A stretch of 15,346 nucleotides of DNA, from assembly GCA_036782915.1 (NCBI GenBank), contig DAIPYE010000066.1, positions 1 through 15,346 of the forward strand. Reading direction: 5' to 3'. Of this stretch, positions 15,166 to 15,346 are shown piece by piece; within the stretch, counting starts at the first letter, position 1; the number at the start of each line of letters is the position of its first letter. This DNA is from JAEUSI01 sp036782915 (GTDB lineage: Bacteria; Bacteroidota; Ignavibacteria; Tepidaquicellales; Tepidaquicellaceae). A program made the position numbers and the translations under genes. Under the pieces are notes generated by a model. The model saw only the letters and a list, made by a program, of their open reading frames with translations, ran no database searches and was not told the DNA's origin.

Positions 15166-15222
15166 AACAAATAATACTATTTGTTAAATCTATAATTAAA
15201 ATTCAGAAGAATTTTAGATTTA
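15166..15222. repeat. Two adjacent inverted repeats upstream of the DUF1028 gene
   Basis: AACAAATA (15166-15173) and TATTTGTT (15178-15185) form a perfect 8-bp stem with a 4-nt loop. Immediately beyond, TAAATCTA (15185-15192) and TAGATTTA (15215-15222) flank an inner pair AAAATTC (15198-15204) and GAATTTT (15209-15215). Both structures lie 29-85 nt upstream of the chosen start and could be operator sites or 5' leader hairpins. The DNA is AT-rich, so chance is possible for the shorter parts. Confidence 0.5.
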
Positions 15223-15346
15223 TATAGTACCGTTCAAAACGTTTTTTTAATATTTTCTGATAACTCCATTATGCCCCCTTTGGAAAGTATATTTCAAAAA
15301 CATATTTTCACCACATAGGATCATAGACAAATAGTCAATTTTATTA

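Overview
The window is AT-rich bacterial chromosome from the Bacteroidota/Chlorobi side of the tree, most likely an Ignavibacteria-type lineage. The best evidence is the secreted DUF1028 protein at 14091-15137, which ends in a type IX secretion (T9SS) type A sorting domain containing the QNYPNPFNPDT motif typical of that group. A DUF5686/carboxypeptidase-regulatory outer-membrane protein, the weak Shine-Dalgarno signals before most starts, and an ECF sigma/FecR-like anti-sigma pair fit the same assignment. The lineage call is inferred from protein style, not from a database search.

Layout. (1) Positions 1-3425, minus strand: a decaying module that resembles the light-response clusters of other bacteria. 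It holds a 33-codon relic of a classical short-chain dehydrogenase, an SRPBCC (START-like) protein, an SDR-DUF2867 protein overlapping it by ATGA, and a cryptochrome/photolyase-related protein. The photolyase frame is broken at its 3' end by what looks like a 2-base deletion. A 158-nt imperfect inverted repeat separates the photolyase from the other genes. (2) Positions 3471-4235, minus: a DUF4397 lipoprotein with a strong ribosome-binding site and a perfect terminator hairpin. (3) Positions 4497-6887, minus: a large DUF5686 outer-membrane barrel protein. (4) Positions 6960-7619, minus: rsmG, a 16S rRNA methyltransferase. (5) Positions 7678-10078, minus: an ECF sigma factor translationally coupled (ATGA overlap) to a membrane anti-sigma factor with zinc finger, FecR-like and long acidic coiled-coil parts, ending at a terminator.

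(6) A 302-nt divergent gap leads to plus-strand genes: a ChaA-type Ca2+/H+ antiporter (10381-11442), then a closely spaced trio made of a small HEAT-like hypothetical, a DUF1801 protein and a beta-propeller-like lipoprotein with an inserted coiled coil (11599-13857). (7) The convergent gap 13858-14090 is packed with repeats: a 17-bp/33-bp direct repeat and a pair of oppositely oriented 26-nt hairpins resembling a REP doublet. (8) The minus-strand DUF1028/T9SS gene carries a GC-rich palindromic in-frame insertion near its C-terminus and has two nested inverted repeats upstream.

I see no phage, insertion sequence, CRISPR array, tRNA or rRNA, and no clearly new multigene system. The main points of interest are the gene decay at the left end, the small palindromic repeat family, the GC-rich insertion in the sorting domain, and the architecture of the anti-sigma factor.
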